From Aristolochia californica (taxonomy: Eukaryota > Streptophyta > Magnoliopsida > Piperales > Aristolochiaceae): DNA of 64,000 nt. The translations under genes and the position numbers were made by a program. This document shows, one piece after another, positions 33,780 through 45,584 of this stretch (position 1 is its first letter; every line of letters begins with the position of its first letter). A model generated the notes under the pieces. The model worked only from the letters and a program-made list of their open reading frames with translations, was not told the origin of the DNA and did no database searches. Where the stretch lies: assembly GCA_029961685.1 (NCBI GenBank), contig JARWKL010000009.1:11613758-11677757 (forward strand), in the 5' to 3' direction.

Positions 33780-34178
33780 TGTTAGAAGATGGGCTCAAAC
33801 CCACAAGTCCAAGGCAAGGAAGCCCACACGTCTAAGTGATGGCATATGGGTAATATAGGACTTCAAGTAACTCCAACCGAAGATGGCATGAAGGTGTAAA
33901 TACTTGTCTTTTTTTATCTCTTCTTTTATAAAGTTGTATCCCTAAGGGCATTGTAAAAGCTATAAATAGAGGCATTGGCTAAGAGGTAGAACATTGAAGC
34001 TCTCTCCTTCTTTCTCCCAAATTCGTCCAGTCTGCCTCCTTCCCTTGGTCAGCGCACCTCTCCTTCCTCCTAGTCCAAGCTCTCTCCCTTTTGTAATTAA
34101 TCCCTTCTTCCTCTCTTCTCCTTCCTCTTCTTCTTCTTGGTTGATATAAGTCCTCTACATGGGATCCTAAATTCTACA
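33780..34178 (+). repeat. Copia-E 5' LTR (399 bp) with an odd patch
   Basis: TGTTAGAAGATGGGCTC to CCTAAATTCTACA, TATAAATA at 33961-33968. At 33858-33888 it carries 31 bases that match flanking Copia-S RT at 33673-33703 (two mismatches) instead of the sequence of the 3' LTR. Confidence 0.92.
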
Positions 34179-34844
34179 TGGTATCAAAGCAAGGAGTTTA
34201 GGATCCCCCTTGATGAAGTATAAAAGCAAATATTTATGAAGATCTGTCCAAGAATTTATTCATGAAAGAAGGAGTCCAGTGATGAAGAGATATGTCAATT
34301 ATGGTCATTATTTACATATTCTCCTTCTATAAGCTGAGGTCTTGATTTTTGATTTACATCAAGACAAGATGATCTTCATATGTGAAGTTGTGAAGATTAA
34401 TCTCTTGTGATGTTATAATCTGGATCTTCTTGTAGCTAAATTGCAAGCTTGATCAAGATTGGTTGCTGCTAGTGTTTCATCAAGATTGATGTGTTGATGA
34501 AAATGATTTACGATTTGGTTACCTACATGTAACTTGGATCAATTTTCTATGAGTTGGAATTCCAGCAAATGTTGCTGTAAGTTCTCTCACACTTGGCACT
34601 GTTCATGGGTTCTTGTTATTTTGCTGGATGATCATAATATGGTTCAAATTCCAACATCTACTTGCTTCTATTATTCAGCTGCCCCTTCTACTTCCTTGAA
34701 GTCCACACTTGTTTCTTTGAAGTTAGATTGTTCCCATGAGTTAAGGAGTTATAAGAGACTTGACTTGCTACTAAGAATCTCAAAAGAAGATTGTGATTCT
34801 TAAGTATTTGGCCACAATTTTTTTAAGTTTGGATTATGGCATAA
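34179..34844 (+). other. Copia-E leader, first part
   Basis: PBS TGGTATCAAAGCAAGG (34179) followed by non-coding leader. An 89-codon ORF at 34534-34803 has no recognisable domain and probably is chance. Confidence 0.7.
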
Positions 34845-35260
34845 TGTTATGAACACAATAATATTATTATTTTATTGTTTTTCTTTAATTTATATTATTT
34901 TATTTCAGTTTAGGCCACGGGGGTATTTTTGGAAATATTTTATTTATAGGGGTATTTTTGTAATATTTTATATTAAACCCTAACAGGGTGAACCCTATTT
35001 AAGGGGTAAGAGTAATGAGAAAGGGGAGTATTGAAGTATTGAGAATTAGGTTAAATCTAGCGTAAATAGGCTTGAGATCACCTTCTTGATCTTGAGGTTA
35101 GGGTTTTCCTCAAAAACCCACGTATTCTCTCATCCTCCATTGATCTTCGTCTTCCCCATGTCTTTCTACTATCCCTACAGTAATGCATGGAAGACCCGTA
35201 ACCCGTGGCAGATCCCAATTCCTCCCAAAGAATCCTTGTGTCAGATCCGGGATTGTAACA
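34845..35260 (+). mobile_element. Solo Gypsy-like LTR (416 bp), TSD CATAA
   Basis: Starts TGTTATGAACACAATAAT and ends GGGATTGTAACA. Perfect TSD CATAA at 34840-34844 and 35261-35265. Contains AACCCTATTTAAGGGGTAAG, close to a block in TRG LTRs, so it is from a related Gypsy family. No RRVTRSM coding end. Confidence 0.92.
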
Positions 35261-35498
35261 CATAAGGGTTTAAATCTATCCTCCTTTTTAAAGGATATAA
35301 GAAGAATTGATTGATTTCTGGATGATGTTTCCACTTGACATAAACAAAAATTCTTTGTTGATTTAGTGCCTACTCTTGTGGAAAAAAAATCTATATCTCT
35401 CTTTGTAAGTGCCTGATTTGGTCCACGGATCTTCCAAGTTGCATTAGTGAATTTTTTTTAGACGCACTCTACAATTGATCTTGGTGTGATTTAAACAT
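35261..35498 (+). other. Copia-E leader, second part
   Basis: Leader sequence continuing after the solo LTR up to the Gag frame; AT-rich, no coding signal. Confidence 0.65.
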
Positions 35499-36527
35499 TT
35501 GATTTGCTTCATCATGGAGATTGGACATACAAGTAGTAAGAGTGACATACTCAAAATTACTACTATCCCCTTGACGGGCCTCTCCCATTATCTTAGTTGG
35601 TCACAATCGGGACGACGGGTTCTCATTACTTATGATCTTCTTGGTCACTTAAACAAACCCTTGCCTCCGATTGATAAAGAAGATGTAGCCTACCTCAAGC
35701 AGGTTAAAATTGATAATCTGGTTACTAGTTGGCTCATAAATAGTATGGAAGAGCATATAGCCAACAATGCTAAGTTGTACTCTAGCACAACTTCGTTGCA
35801 AAAATGATTTGATGTCTTACAAAATATGCTGAATACTATGCAAGGGGATAATTTTCATGAGTTCTTGGCCCAATTTTTGGGACTTCTTCAAGAATGGAAG
35901 ATTGCTCAACCGTTCTCAACAGATATTGTAGTTCAAGAAAGGCAACTGGAGGCCTTGGCAGCAGCCATTTTCTTGACGAATATCAAGCCATATCTTGAGG
36001 TGGCTAAGACCCAACTCCTTAGCTCATCTACACTTCCATCCTTTGATGAAATCAGTACTATGTTGCTACGGATCCCTTACCCATCTTCTACTACTACCTC
36101 CCCTATTGATGTTGCATCGGCTATGTACCCCGTAATATGGGTACATCATCCTCCAACTACGGACACAACAGAAATTTTAGAGGGAGCCACACAAGAGGTG
36201 GTAGAATGGATCCTACCTATTCACGCACTGAGCCTCGCATATGTACCTACTATGGTGGTCAGAATCACCTTATGGAAAACTGTTGGAAGCTTCATGGCAA
36301 GCCTAATTGGGCCACGGCTAACCAATCCTTCTTTAATGTTGATAAACGGAGAGAAAAAGGCTGACTCCCAATCCGAAAAAAAAATGACTCTTATGGCTGA
36401 AGACAATGATACATTTCAGAAGATGAAGTCCCTTATGGAGTCTTCCCTTCCACCAATACCTATCACTGCTACCACCATTGCTTCAAGTATGCTTTCTTCC
36501 TCTTCCTCTTCCTCTTCCTCCACTTAG
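35499..36527 (+). pseudogene. Copia-E gag
   Basis: MEIGHTSSKSDILKITTIPL at 35514 is the likely start (an in-frame ATG lies at 35499). UBN2 region HYLSWSQSGRRVLITYDLLG, stop near 35806, then open 35826-36120 (PYLEVAKTQLLSSSTLPSF). A frameshift at about 36130 moves the Arg/Gly-rich part and the knuckle (CTYYGGQNHLMENCW, one Cys to Tyr) to another frame. Confidence 0.87.
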
Positions 36528-37735
36528 GTCATAGACTTCGGGGCCTCCGAACACCTATCAGGTAACAAACACATGCTTCATTCCTTATCTCCATGTTTTC
36601 CCAATAAATTTGTTACTGTTGCTAATGGTACCCAAACCAAAGTACTTGGCAAGGGTTCCTCATCTGTCACATCTTCCATCCCTCTTCAAGATGTCTTATT
36701 TGTCCCTCATTTTCCTTTAAATTTCCTTTTGGTTAGCCAAATCACAAAAAATTTGAATTGCTCTGTCGCCTTCTCACCCTCTTTTTGTACATTTCAGGAT
36801 CTAACTATGAAACAAGTGATTGGTGGTAGCCATGAAAAAGTGGGGTTTGTACTACTTCAACCTTCCACCATTATCTGCATTCTCATCCACTACATCCGAG
36901 GCACAACTTTGGAACAACTGGCTTGGCCATCCTTCTACATCTTCCCTTTGTCATTTACTTCCTTCATTAAAATTTATCTCTACTTTCAATTGTGAGGTTT
37001 CTCAATTAAGTAGACATCGTAGGAGTACATATTCTCCTCGCCTTACAACTACAAGTAATGCTCCTTTTTTTTTAGTACACTCTGATGTATGGAGACCTTT
37101 GTGAGTCTCTAATATTTCCCATGTTAAATACTTTGTTACGTTTGTTGATGATTTTACCCGAGTCACATGGTTGTATCTCTTTAAAGAACGATCTGAAATA
37201 CTTACTATCTTTAAAACCTTTCATGCTATGGCAATAACTCAATTTGGCAAAAAAATTCATATCCTTAGGTCTGATAACAGTGAGGAATACTTGTCTAGTG
37301 AGTTCCAATCATTTTGTGAGGGTAATGGGCTTATCCATCAAACATCATGTGCCTATACCCCTGAACAAAATGGTGTTGCTGAAAGAAACAATCATCATCT
37401 TCTTGAAGTTGCTCGGGGCCTCCTCTACCCCATGAAGGTACTTTACTTTTATTGGCTTCATGCTATACTTATGGCCTGTTTTCTTATCAAGAGGTTACCT
37501 TCATTTGTTTTTAGTCATAAAACTCCTTACTCTGTATTATTTCATTGTGAAGACCCCTTTTCTCCTCCTCTAAAGGTTTTTGGCTGTACATGCTTTGTCC
37601 ATGTCACATCTCCACAAAAGAGTAAAATTGCTCCTCATTCTATGAAGTGTATTTTCTTGCACCCAAAAAGGGTATGTCTGCTAAAATCATACCCTTCGCA
37701 GGATGCTTGTGTCTTGGGATGTGACCTTCTTTGAG
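36528..37735 (+). pseudogene. Copia-E protease, pre-integrase and integrase
   Basis: Protease block VIDFGASEHLSGNKHML (DSGAS has become DFGAS). Pre-integrase NNWLGHPSTSSL. Integrase: HSDVWRP, FVTFVDDFTRVTWLY, ILRSDNSEEYLSSEF, TSCAYTPEQNGVAERNN (all three acidic positions visible) and LPSFVFSHKTPYSVL. 37171-37734 is open for 187 codons; frameshifts on both sides break the polyprotein. Confidence 0.88.
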
Positions 37736-38765
37736 GTAACCTCATTCTACTCCTTGAACGATGCTCCTCTAGGTTTGTCATATCCTCCTATCACTTCTCG
37801 TCCACTTGTGCCCTTCAATTTTGATATTACTCAGCTCCCTAAAGCACTAGCCGACACCTCACCTGTGGAGTTTTTGGATCCACCCAACGTAATTCCATCC
37901 CCTCCTATGTTTGGTCCATAATTTGATATTCGGCCTATTGCTTTAAGAAATGAACGTCGCTCCTGTACTACTTCTCTCCCTATATCCAACTTTATGTGTC
38001 ACCATCGTTTGTCTTCCTCTTTCTCTCAGTTCCTTGAATCTCTTTCTTCTACTTCAATTCCTCTGTCCTATCATGAGGCCCTGCAGCATCAAGGATGGAA
38101 GGCGGCTATGGATGAGAAAATGCATGCCTTATATGAGAAGCAAACCTAGTACTTAGCACCACTCCCAAAAGGAAAAACACTAGTCAATTGTAAATGGGTG
38201 TTTTTGATTAAACATAACCCGGATGGGTCAGTCGCTCATCTTAAAGCCTGACTCATTGCTAAAGGATACACTCAATGTTATGGAGTGGATCATGAGGAGA
38301 CCTTTTCTCCTGTTGCCAAGTTAAATTCGGTATGTATCATATTATCTCTTTCTGCTACCTCATCATGGCCCACATATCAACTCGGTGTAAAGAATACCTT
38401 CCTAAATGGGAATATCCATGAGGAAATTTATATGGTTCAACCACTTGGTTATGTGGCTGAGGGGGTGTCTATATGCTGGTTACAAAACTCCTTATATGGG
38501 CTTAAACAATCCCCTCCGACCTGGTTTGAAACATTTAGCCAAGCACCTACGGTTTGGCCTTCGTCGATGCATGATAGATCATTTGGTATACTTTAAAGAT
38601 ACCTCAAAAGGAAAAATATTATTGGCTGTATATGTTGATGACATTATCTTAACCAGCGATGATGCACATAGCATACAAGAGGTAAAAAATATGAAATGTC
38701 AGGAATTCAAAACTAAAGATCTGAGACATCTTAATTATTTTTTGGGCATAGAAGTTATTTAATTC
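37736..38765 (+). pseudogene. Copia-E reverse transcriptase
   Basis: Linker (LGLSYPPITSRPLVP), SYHEALQHQGWKAAMDEKM-like start, YQLGVKNTFLNGNIHEEIYM, NSLYGLKQSPPTWFETFSQ, a frameshift near 38560, then LAVYVDDIILTSDDAHSIQ (active site kept) and KTKDLRHLNYFLGIEVI. Confidence 0.87.
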
Positions 38766-39529
38766 AAAATGGGATAATATTGTCTCAACAGAAGTATGTT
38801 TTGGACCTCCTCGAAGAAATAAGAATGAAGGGTGTCGACGAATTGACACACCTATGGATACAAATATAAACTTATGTGCAATTACTAGAGAAGATATTGA
38901 TATTAGTAAATATCAAAGACTTGTGGGCAAATTGATCTGTCTCATGGTAATTAGACCAGACATATCATATGATGTAAGCGTGGTGAGTTAGTACATGCAT
39001 AAACCATAACTTACCCACTGGCAGGCCTTGGAGAGAATATTAAGATACTTAAAAGGAGCTCCGGGAAGAGGATTACTTTATAAAAAACACGGCCACTTCA
39101 ACATAGAAGGTTTCTTAAATGCAGGGCTGGATCACCTGATGATAAGAAGCAAAATGTGGGTGCAAGATCTAGCGCCGAAGCAGAATGCAGAGCTATGACC
39201 CATACAGTTAGTGAACTCCTATGGATTAGGACCATTCTAACTGAATTAGGATTTTTTAAAAGAGGTCCCATGAATCTACATTGTGATAACCAAGAAGCCA
39301 TTCATATTACTTCAAACTCAGTCTTCCATGAAAGGACCAAACACATTGAGGTGGATTGCCGCTTTATACAGGAGAAATTTCAAGCGGGTATAATCTCCCT
39401 CAAACATATTTCATCACAAGAGCAAGTAGCAATTATCTTCACTAAAATAGCTACATATGAAATCCTATCCTTTATATGTGGCAAAACTAGGTATCTGTGA
39501 TGTTTTTTCTCCTCTAGCTTGAGGGGGAG
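38766..39529 (+). pseudogene. Copia-E RNase H
   Basis: Fragments in several frames. The longest (39156-39500) has SSAEAECRAMTHTVSELLWI, LHCDNQEAIHITSNSVFHER and HISSQEQVAIIFTK. A deletion at about 39125 removes the DADWAGS region. Polypurine tract CTTGAGGGGGAG ends at 39529. Confidence 0.86.
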
Positions 39530-39920
39530 TGTTTGAAGATGGCCTCAAGCCGACAAGTCCAAGGCAAGGAAGCCCACACGTCTAAGTGATGGCATATGGA
39601 TAATATAGAATGCTTTTCATAAAGATGACATGAAGGTGTAAATACTTATTCTTTTTATGTCTCTTATTTTATAAAGTTGTAGACCTAAGGGCATTGTAAA
39701 AGCTATAAATAAAAGCATTGGCAAAGAGATAGAGCATTGAAGCCCTCTCCTCCTTATCCAAAATTCATCCAGCCTCCATCCTTCCCTTGGTCGGCGCACC
39801 TCTCCTTCTTCCTAGTCCAAGCTCTCTCCCTTTTGTAATTGATCCCTTCTTCCTCTCTTCTCCTTCCTCTTCTTCTTCTTGGTTGATCTAAGACCTTTAC
39901 ATGAGATTCTAAATTTTACA
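39530..39920 (+). repeat. Copia-E 3' LTR (391 bp)
   Basis: TGTTTGAAGATGGCCTC to CTAAATTTTACA; TATAAATA at 39704. Pairs with 33780-34178 apart from the patch at 33858. Confidence 0.93.
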
Positions 39921-40650
39921 AGAACACCCATGAGTTTGTCCTTGAAACTTGACTTGGACAACTTAGGTAGGGCCATAGATCAAAAACTCTAAAGAAGCAT
40001 GATAGGATCTACTATATGTTTCAGCTAGTAGACCAAATATAATGTTATCAGTATGCCTATGTGGTAGATATCAATTGGATCCTAGAGAATCTTACTTAGT
40101 GGCTGTAAAAGGAATTTTTTGTCATCTACTTGGGACACCAAACTTAGGTCTTTGGTACTCAAACTCTTCAAACATTGATCTAGTTGGTTACTCAGATGCT
40201 AAGTTTTTCAGTTGAAAAATTGACAGAAAGAGTACAAGTGGTAGTTGCCTTTACTTGGAAATATGTTTGTCTCTTGGTTTTCCAAGAAATAGCACCCAGT
40301 TGCACTATCCACTACCGAAGTTGAATACATAACATGTGGAAGTTGTTGTGCTCAACTTATTTGGATGAAACAACAACTATATGATTACGGCTTAGAGCTA
40401 AAAGAATATCCGGTCCATACTGACAACATGAGTGGCAAAAGTCTAAGTAAGAATCTGGTTCACCACTCTCGATCAAAACATAGAGAAATTAGACATCATT
40501 TTATTAGAGAGTTGCTTCCAAACCAAGGTTAGTAGAATTGAGTTTGTCCCCTCTAAAAATCAATTAGAGGACATTTTTACAAAGCTATTAGGATTTGACC
40601 ATTTCTCTAAGCTTCGAGGAGAACTAGGTATCACCAACCCACCTTGATTC
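39921..40650 (+). pseudogene. Copia-S RNase H
   Basis: TPMSLSLKLDLDNLGRAIDQKL is followed by stops. Then come AVKGIFCHLLGTPNLGLWYS-like, LVGYSDAKFFS, IDRKSTSGSCLYL and EDIFTKLLGFDHFSKLRGELG. These are the standard C-terminal blocks of SIRE-type pol, broken by stops and frameshifts. Confidence 0.85.
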
Positions 40651-40879
40651 ACATCGGCTGAAAAACATGAGTTTAATGTACTCATCCCATAATTATAGTA
40701 CCAAAAGAGTGAAATAGAAATAAAAAGATCACATTTAATTCACTTTGTTAAAGTTATTGATTGATCAACTTAAGCGATTGATCGATCATTCACGATGTGA
40801 ACAGAGAAGATGTGGAGCCACATTTGAATTTTTAACTACTTTCTTTATCCCAAATCATTTCAAAACCTAATCCAACGAT

Positions 40880-42170
40880 TTTCTAGAGCTCCAGTGACCC
40901 CAAATCTCCATGTCATTTTCTCTTTTGGCTGATTTTCCATCAAATCCGAGGCTAAAACCCTTATTTTTTTTCCATTTTCTCTCAAAAACCAAATCAAGCA
41001 TCATGGTGAGAACAAAGGTCGTTGTGAAGAAGTCGAATCTAAGAAACGATAACAACGTTTGCGAGAAAATTCCAAATTGGAAGGAGCATTTTCTAACATG
41101 GACTCAAAGAGATAAGTATCTCCAACACTTTGCCTCCAAAAACATAGCAGAGCCAATAAGATCGATCTCTTCTTTTGCCAATGAGAGATTGTTAACTTTG
41201 ATGAAATATTTCAATCCTACAAAAGCATATTGGAAAGTGAGGAAGAGTTCCACCCTCTCCTAGTGAAAGTCTTCTATACTAATTTGGAGGTAGAAGAAGT
41301 CTCCTCATGCAACATCTGGCTCACGAGTTATGTAAAGAACACACATATATCAATCAAGTCTAGTCAGCTTGGTGCTCAGCTTGGGATAACATCTATGAGG
41401 TTAGCATGATTCATAAAGGAGAACTGGCTCATGAATCTTCATCTAGACTGCCCTAAAAATATTCAAGACGCCATCCTAGTATAGCTTGGGAAAATGTGTA
41501 GAAGCTCCTATGAAGTCAAGATAAAAGATTTAAGCAGGAGCATCGGGTCTTCATGGAAATCGTGACACATTTCCTCAATCCAAGGAGGCACATTCTCCCA
41601 CCTCACTATAGCTGCCACCTTCTAGCTATGGGATATTATCAAAGAGGATTCCTCCCGATTACAAATATTATATGACATGTCAAATTTTGGATATAGCTAC
41701 AATTAGTCGAGCCAACGACATTCCCTTTGCCATAGAGATCACTACTTTCCTACGCCGGAGTGATGTAGATCTATAGGATGAGGTATTTGGGGAAATCACG
41801 AAGAAGATGTCCATCGGTGAAATAAAATTTGAAAATTTTAGTTTTGCTAAGTGGTATGGACAATGGATTCAAAAGGATAAGATACCAAAGGAGACAACCC
41901 CGCAGCCCGCCGCTTCAGAAGACGAGATGTGTCCAAAGCCTCCTGCTGATCAATATGAATTCTCAAAGAGGAGAACAATAGAAGAAGGTGCATGATCATC
42001 TACTGATCGGATCTCCACCATCTAAGAAGCCATAGATGATGTTTGGGCTACTCAGGTAGCAACCCTGTCCAACCTTGAAGTGGTGAAGGCCCAATTGTAG
42101 AGGATCAAGCAACATTTTGACACCATCCTTAGTTGACTTCCGCCTCCTGCTTATTCGACCTTAGGATCCA
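40880..42170 (+). pseudogene. Copia-S third ORF region downstream of pol
   Basis: Open at 40910-41263 (from an inner ATG at 41004: MVRTKVVVKKSNLRNDNN, FASKNIAEPIRS, LMKYFNPTKAYWKV), then with frameshifts HPLLVKVFYTNLEVEEVS, KSSQLGAQLGITS and a second open part 41807-41995. The block LLVKVFYTNL resembles the LVREFYANL motif of the 'putative plant transposon protein' domain (PF20167) found in ORFs of plant LTR elements. SIRE-type Copia elements are known for an extra ORF behind pol, sometimes called env-like. Not an envelope gene on this evidence: I see no signal peptide or membrane anchor. Confidence 0.6.
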
Positions 42171-42522
42171 CCTATTTTTTGACTCCCGTGTACTTGTGCT
42201 ATTTAATATACTTGTACATATTTTTTAATTACTGGAACATCTTTTAATATATTACCTTGAGCTACTTTTTTTTCTATACTATGTGTTTAAATTCATTATC
42301 TTTTTGAGTATGACAAAAAGGGGGAGAAGAAAATATAGGGAACTTGGATCAAATAGACCTAGGCACACAAAAAATTCTGCTTAAAAGGATTAAAACAAAA
42401 TATGCACAAATTAAGGGGGAGCGTATGATATAATTCTATATTTACTTAACTCTAACCCTTAGGTAACTGTATTTTTTACTTTTTACAAGTTAGTTTTTGT
42501 CATTATAAAAAAGGGGGAGAAG
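42171..42522 (+). other. Copia-S 3' untranslated region with two polypurine tracts
   Basis: GACAAAAAGGGGGAGAAG at 42312-42329 and TAAAAAAGGGGGAGAAG ending at 42522. The second should directly precede the 3' LTR, but the next bases belong to Copia-F LTR; the start of the Copia-S 3' LTR is deleted. Confidence 0.75.
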
Positions 42523-42984
42523 CCAAGAGAAGTCAGCACACAAGCTGGAACGAGTTGGCAGAATTGAAGATCTAGTGGGACCCACAAAAGATACCACAAG
42601 CCGGTATCTTTGACACATGAGCTGGAAGATTACATGGGACCCACAAAATATATACACAAGCTGGCAAATCCTGCTAAGAGATCACTTCCTTATGAAGGAC
42701 AGAATTCAAGTAAGTAGTTAGAATTTGTGTAAGTTCTAAATTTAGTTGAATTATATTAGGAAAATGTACATAAATTTTATCACTCCTCCACTATAAATAG
42801 AGGAGCTTGTATTCATAATAAATCATCAAGGCAAGGAGTTCTTTTCTCTCCCTTTTTCGTGTAGAACTTCTTCTTCTTTTTCATTTTGTTTCACCTCTAC
42901 CCAGAGCACTCTTTCTCCTTCTTGATTTCCCCTTCTCTCTCTCACCTTGCTCGAGATATTATTAATGGAGTCCTAAATTCAACA
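42521..42984 (+). repeat. Copia-F 5' LTR, head missing
   Basis: Begins CCAAGAGAAGTCAGCAC right after the Copia-S purine tract; compared with B-family LTRs it lacks about 70 bp. TATAAATA at 42792-42799, ends CCTAAATTCAACA at 42984. Pairs with 62674-63195. Confidence 0.88.
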
Positions 42985-43471
42985 TGGTATCAGAGCTACC
43001 AATGTAGGATCCCACGTCAAAGCAATGCTTTTTGAAGATATGATGAAGGATACTTATAGAAGGCTCTTCATGAAGCAAGATTGAAGCTCATGAGATAAGT
43101 TGTCATCTTCAATTGATTGATTTATGCTACTAGTTTTTGGATATTAGAAGATTTTTTAAGATGTTTTTATGATATCCTCATCTTATAAGATTGTGGAAAT
43201 AAATGCATTTTGGATTAGAAGAAGTTCCCAAGGCAGTTTTTGTCGGTTTGGAAAATTTTCACCGAGACCAGTGCATGTTGAGTTTTTTTTTTTAACTCTG
43301 TGGGAAAAAGATTCCCTGATTAAGAAGAATGATATTGAATGTTTTATGAGTGATTATTCACTCCACATGATTACTTAGCTTTTATGCTAAGCCTCTCCAC
43401 TAACCGAGTTGGTTAAAGACCTCTACTTGGTTTGTTTTTTATTAGAGAATTATATTTTTTTACTTGCCTAT
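42985..43471 (+). other. Copia-F leader and primer-binding site
   Basis: TGGTATCAGAGCTACC at 42985. 43243-43280 carries the conserved leader block with an inverted repeat (TCGGT…ACCGA). No gene. Confidence 0.78.
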
Positions 43472-44488
43472 TATGGCTGAAGAAAGCATGAGTCACAAGC
43501 ATGACATACTCAGAATTACCATTGTACCCTAGTGGGGCGTTTCAAATTTTATGAGCTGGTCGACATCGGTTCGACGCTTCCTTATTACAAAAGACCTCGT
43601 TGGTCATCTCACCAATTGTGGGCCACATATTGATGAAAGTGATATTTTTTATACTAAGTGGTTGAAGAATGATACGTTGGTTATTAGTTGGCTTATTAAT
43701 AGTATGGAAGAACATGTCTTCAATAATGTATTCATCTTGAGACGGCTAAACAAATTTGGGAGACAAGTGCGAAGCTGTATTCTAGCTCCGACAATTTACA
43801 CCAGCCATATGATATTGTCCAACAGATGCTTACCTCTAAACAAGGAGACAATATCAATGAATATTTGGTTCGCTTTAGAGGACTTCTTCGAGAATGGACG
43901 CTAGCCAACCTACCTCCACGGATATCTCTGTCCAAGACAAACAAAAAGAGGCCTTAGTCACTGCCATATGCCTTGCTAATATTAAACTGTATCTTGAAAT
44001 TGCTAAGAGTCAACTTCTTAGCTCTTCCACGGTTCCCACCTTTGATAATGTATGTGCCACACTTCTCCGTATTCCAAATGCTTCTTCCCATAATACTAAA
44101 ATATCATCCGCTATGTACTTTGGACATGGGGGAACACCATCTGACCAAGACCAAGGTCATGGCAAAAACTTTAGAGGAGGCTGAGGAAGAGGTGGAAGGA
44201 ATGATTATGGCAGAACCGATTGGAGAGAATGCACCAAGTGTCGGAAAGTTTGCCGCACAATAGATGTACGCTTTTTAGAGAAGCAATGCTCTTTTTGCAA
44301 AATATATGGCCACCTTGAAGAGATGTGTTATAGGAAGCCTACTCAAGTCTTATTAAGTACTACAAAGGAGGAACAACCTACGACATCAACAAACAAGAAA
44401 ACCCTTCATGATGATGAGTATGAGTTATTCCAAAAAATGAAATCACTATTGGGTCATGATCCAAGTTCATCCTCCACTGCTGCTACTA
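43472..44488 (+). pseudogene. Copia-F gag
   Basis: MAEESMSHKHDILRITIVP then stop; NFMSWSTSVRRFLITKDLVG (open 43551-43904 with a frameshift near 43730); DISVQDKQKEALVTAICLAN; Gly/Arg-rich part; knuckles CTKCRKVCRTIDVRF (degenerate) and CSFCKIYGHLEEMCYRK (CX2CX4HX4C intact). Confidence 0.87.
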
Positions 44489-45584
44489 CCGCTGCTTCAA
44501 GTATGCTATTTGCCTTCTCTTCATCCTGGATAATTGATTCAGGGGCCTCCAAGCATCTCATAGGTAACAAAAATTTACTACACTCAGTGTCTCCTTGTCT
44601 TTCACAAAAAAATGTTACCATAGCTGACGGGTCTCAAACTAAAGTTCTAGGGAAAGATTCCACTTTTGTCACACCATCACTTCAGCTAACTGAGATAACC
44701 TTTCCCTTATATCTTTGATCAGTAAGTCAGCTCACCAAACATTTTAATTGTTTTATCCCCTTCTCACCCACTTCATGTGTTTTTCAGGATCTTATAACAA
44801 AATAGGTGATTGGTGGAGGCCATGAACAAGGGGGGCTCTACTACCTAGATGTGCCAAAAATAAATACTATTTCCACTAGTGAAACTATGACCAAATTATG
44901 GCACAACTGGTTGGGACATCCGTCTGTACAATCTCTTGATCATATGTTTCCTACTCTCAAAGCAAGGTCCTGAGTTCCATTGTGAAGTCTGTCAAATGAG
45001 CAAACATCAAAGGTCCACATACCTACCTTGTCCAGAAATTAAAAGTGTCACTCCAAAAATTAAAAGTGTCACTTGCTTTTTCTTAATTCATACTGATGTC
45101 TAGGGACCTTTGAGCGTCTCCAACATTTCACAAGTTAAATATTTTATCACATTTATTGATGACTTCACTCATACCACTTGGCTATTTCTATTTAAAGAGC
45201 ATTCTAAAATACCATTGACATTAAAATATTTTTATGCTATGGTACTCACTCAGTTTGGTAAGAAAATTAAAATCCTCTAATCTGATAATGCCAAAGAGTA
45301 CACCTCCAAAGACCTTGATGCCTTTTATCAAGAAAATGGCATTATTCATCAAACATGATGTGTCTACACCCCTCAACATGGTGTAGCCGAGCGAAAGAAC
45401 TGTAATATTCTTGAGGTAGATCGAGATTTACTATATGCCATGATAGTTCCTTACTTTTATTTCCCACATGCAATCCTTACTGTATATTTTCATATAAATC
45501 TGTTACCATCTTCCATTCTTGGTAATAAATCCCCTTACTCTCTATTATTATCCAATGATGATCCTTTTTCACTGCCCTTGAGAG
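44489..45584 (+). pseudogene. Copia-F protease, pre-integrase and partial integrase
   Basis: SSSWIIDSGASKHLIGNK (protease DSGAS intact), then a frameshift at about 44718, LWHNWLGHPSVQSL, and integrase fragments with many stops. A 20-bp tandem duplication (ATTAAAAGTGTCACT) sits at about 45040-45075. Cut at 45584 by Gypsy-H. Confidence 0.84.

Larger units (their letters stand above)
33780..39920 (+). mobile_element. Copia-E retrotransposon, TSD AGAAC
   Basis: LTRs 33780-34178 and 39530-39920, PBS TGGTATCAAAGC at 34179, polypurine tract CTTGAGGGGGAG at 39519-39529. Perfect TSD AGAAC at 33775-33779 and 39921-39925. Gag and pol relate to Copia-A and Copia-B. A solo Gypsy-like LTR sits in its leader. 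LTRs differ clearly, so it is an old insertion. Confidence 0.95.

Noticed and set aside
34534..34803. 89-codon ORF in the Copia-E leader
   Set aside because: No recognisable domain, no counterpart in related leaders, and interrupted context; chance ORF.
40880..42170. Copia-S third ORF as a true envelope gene
   Set aside because: No signal peptide, transmembrane helix or coiled fusion region is visible; motif resembles another plant transposon ORF.
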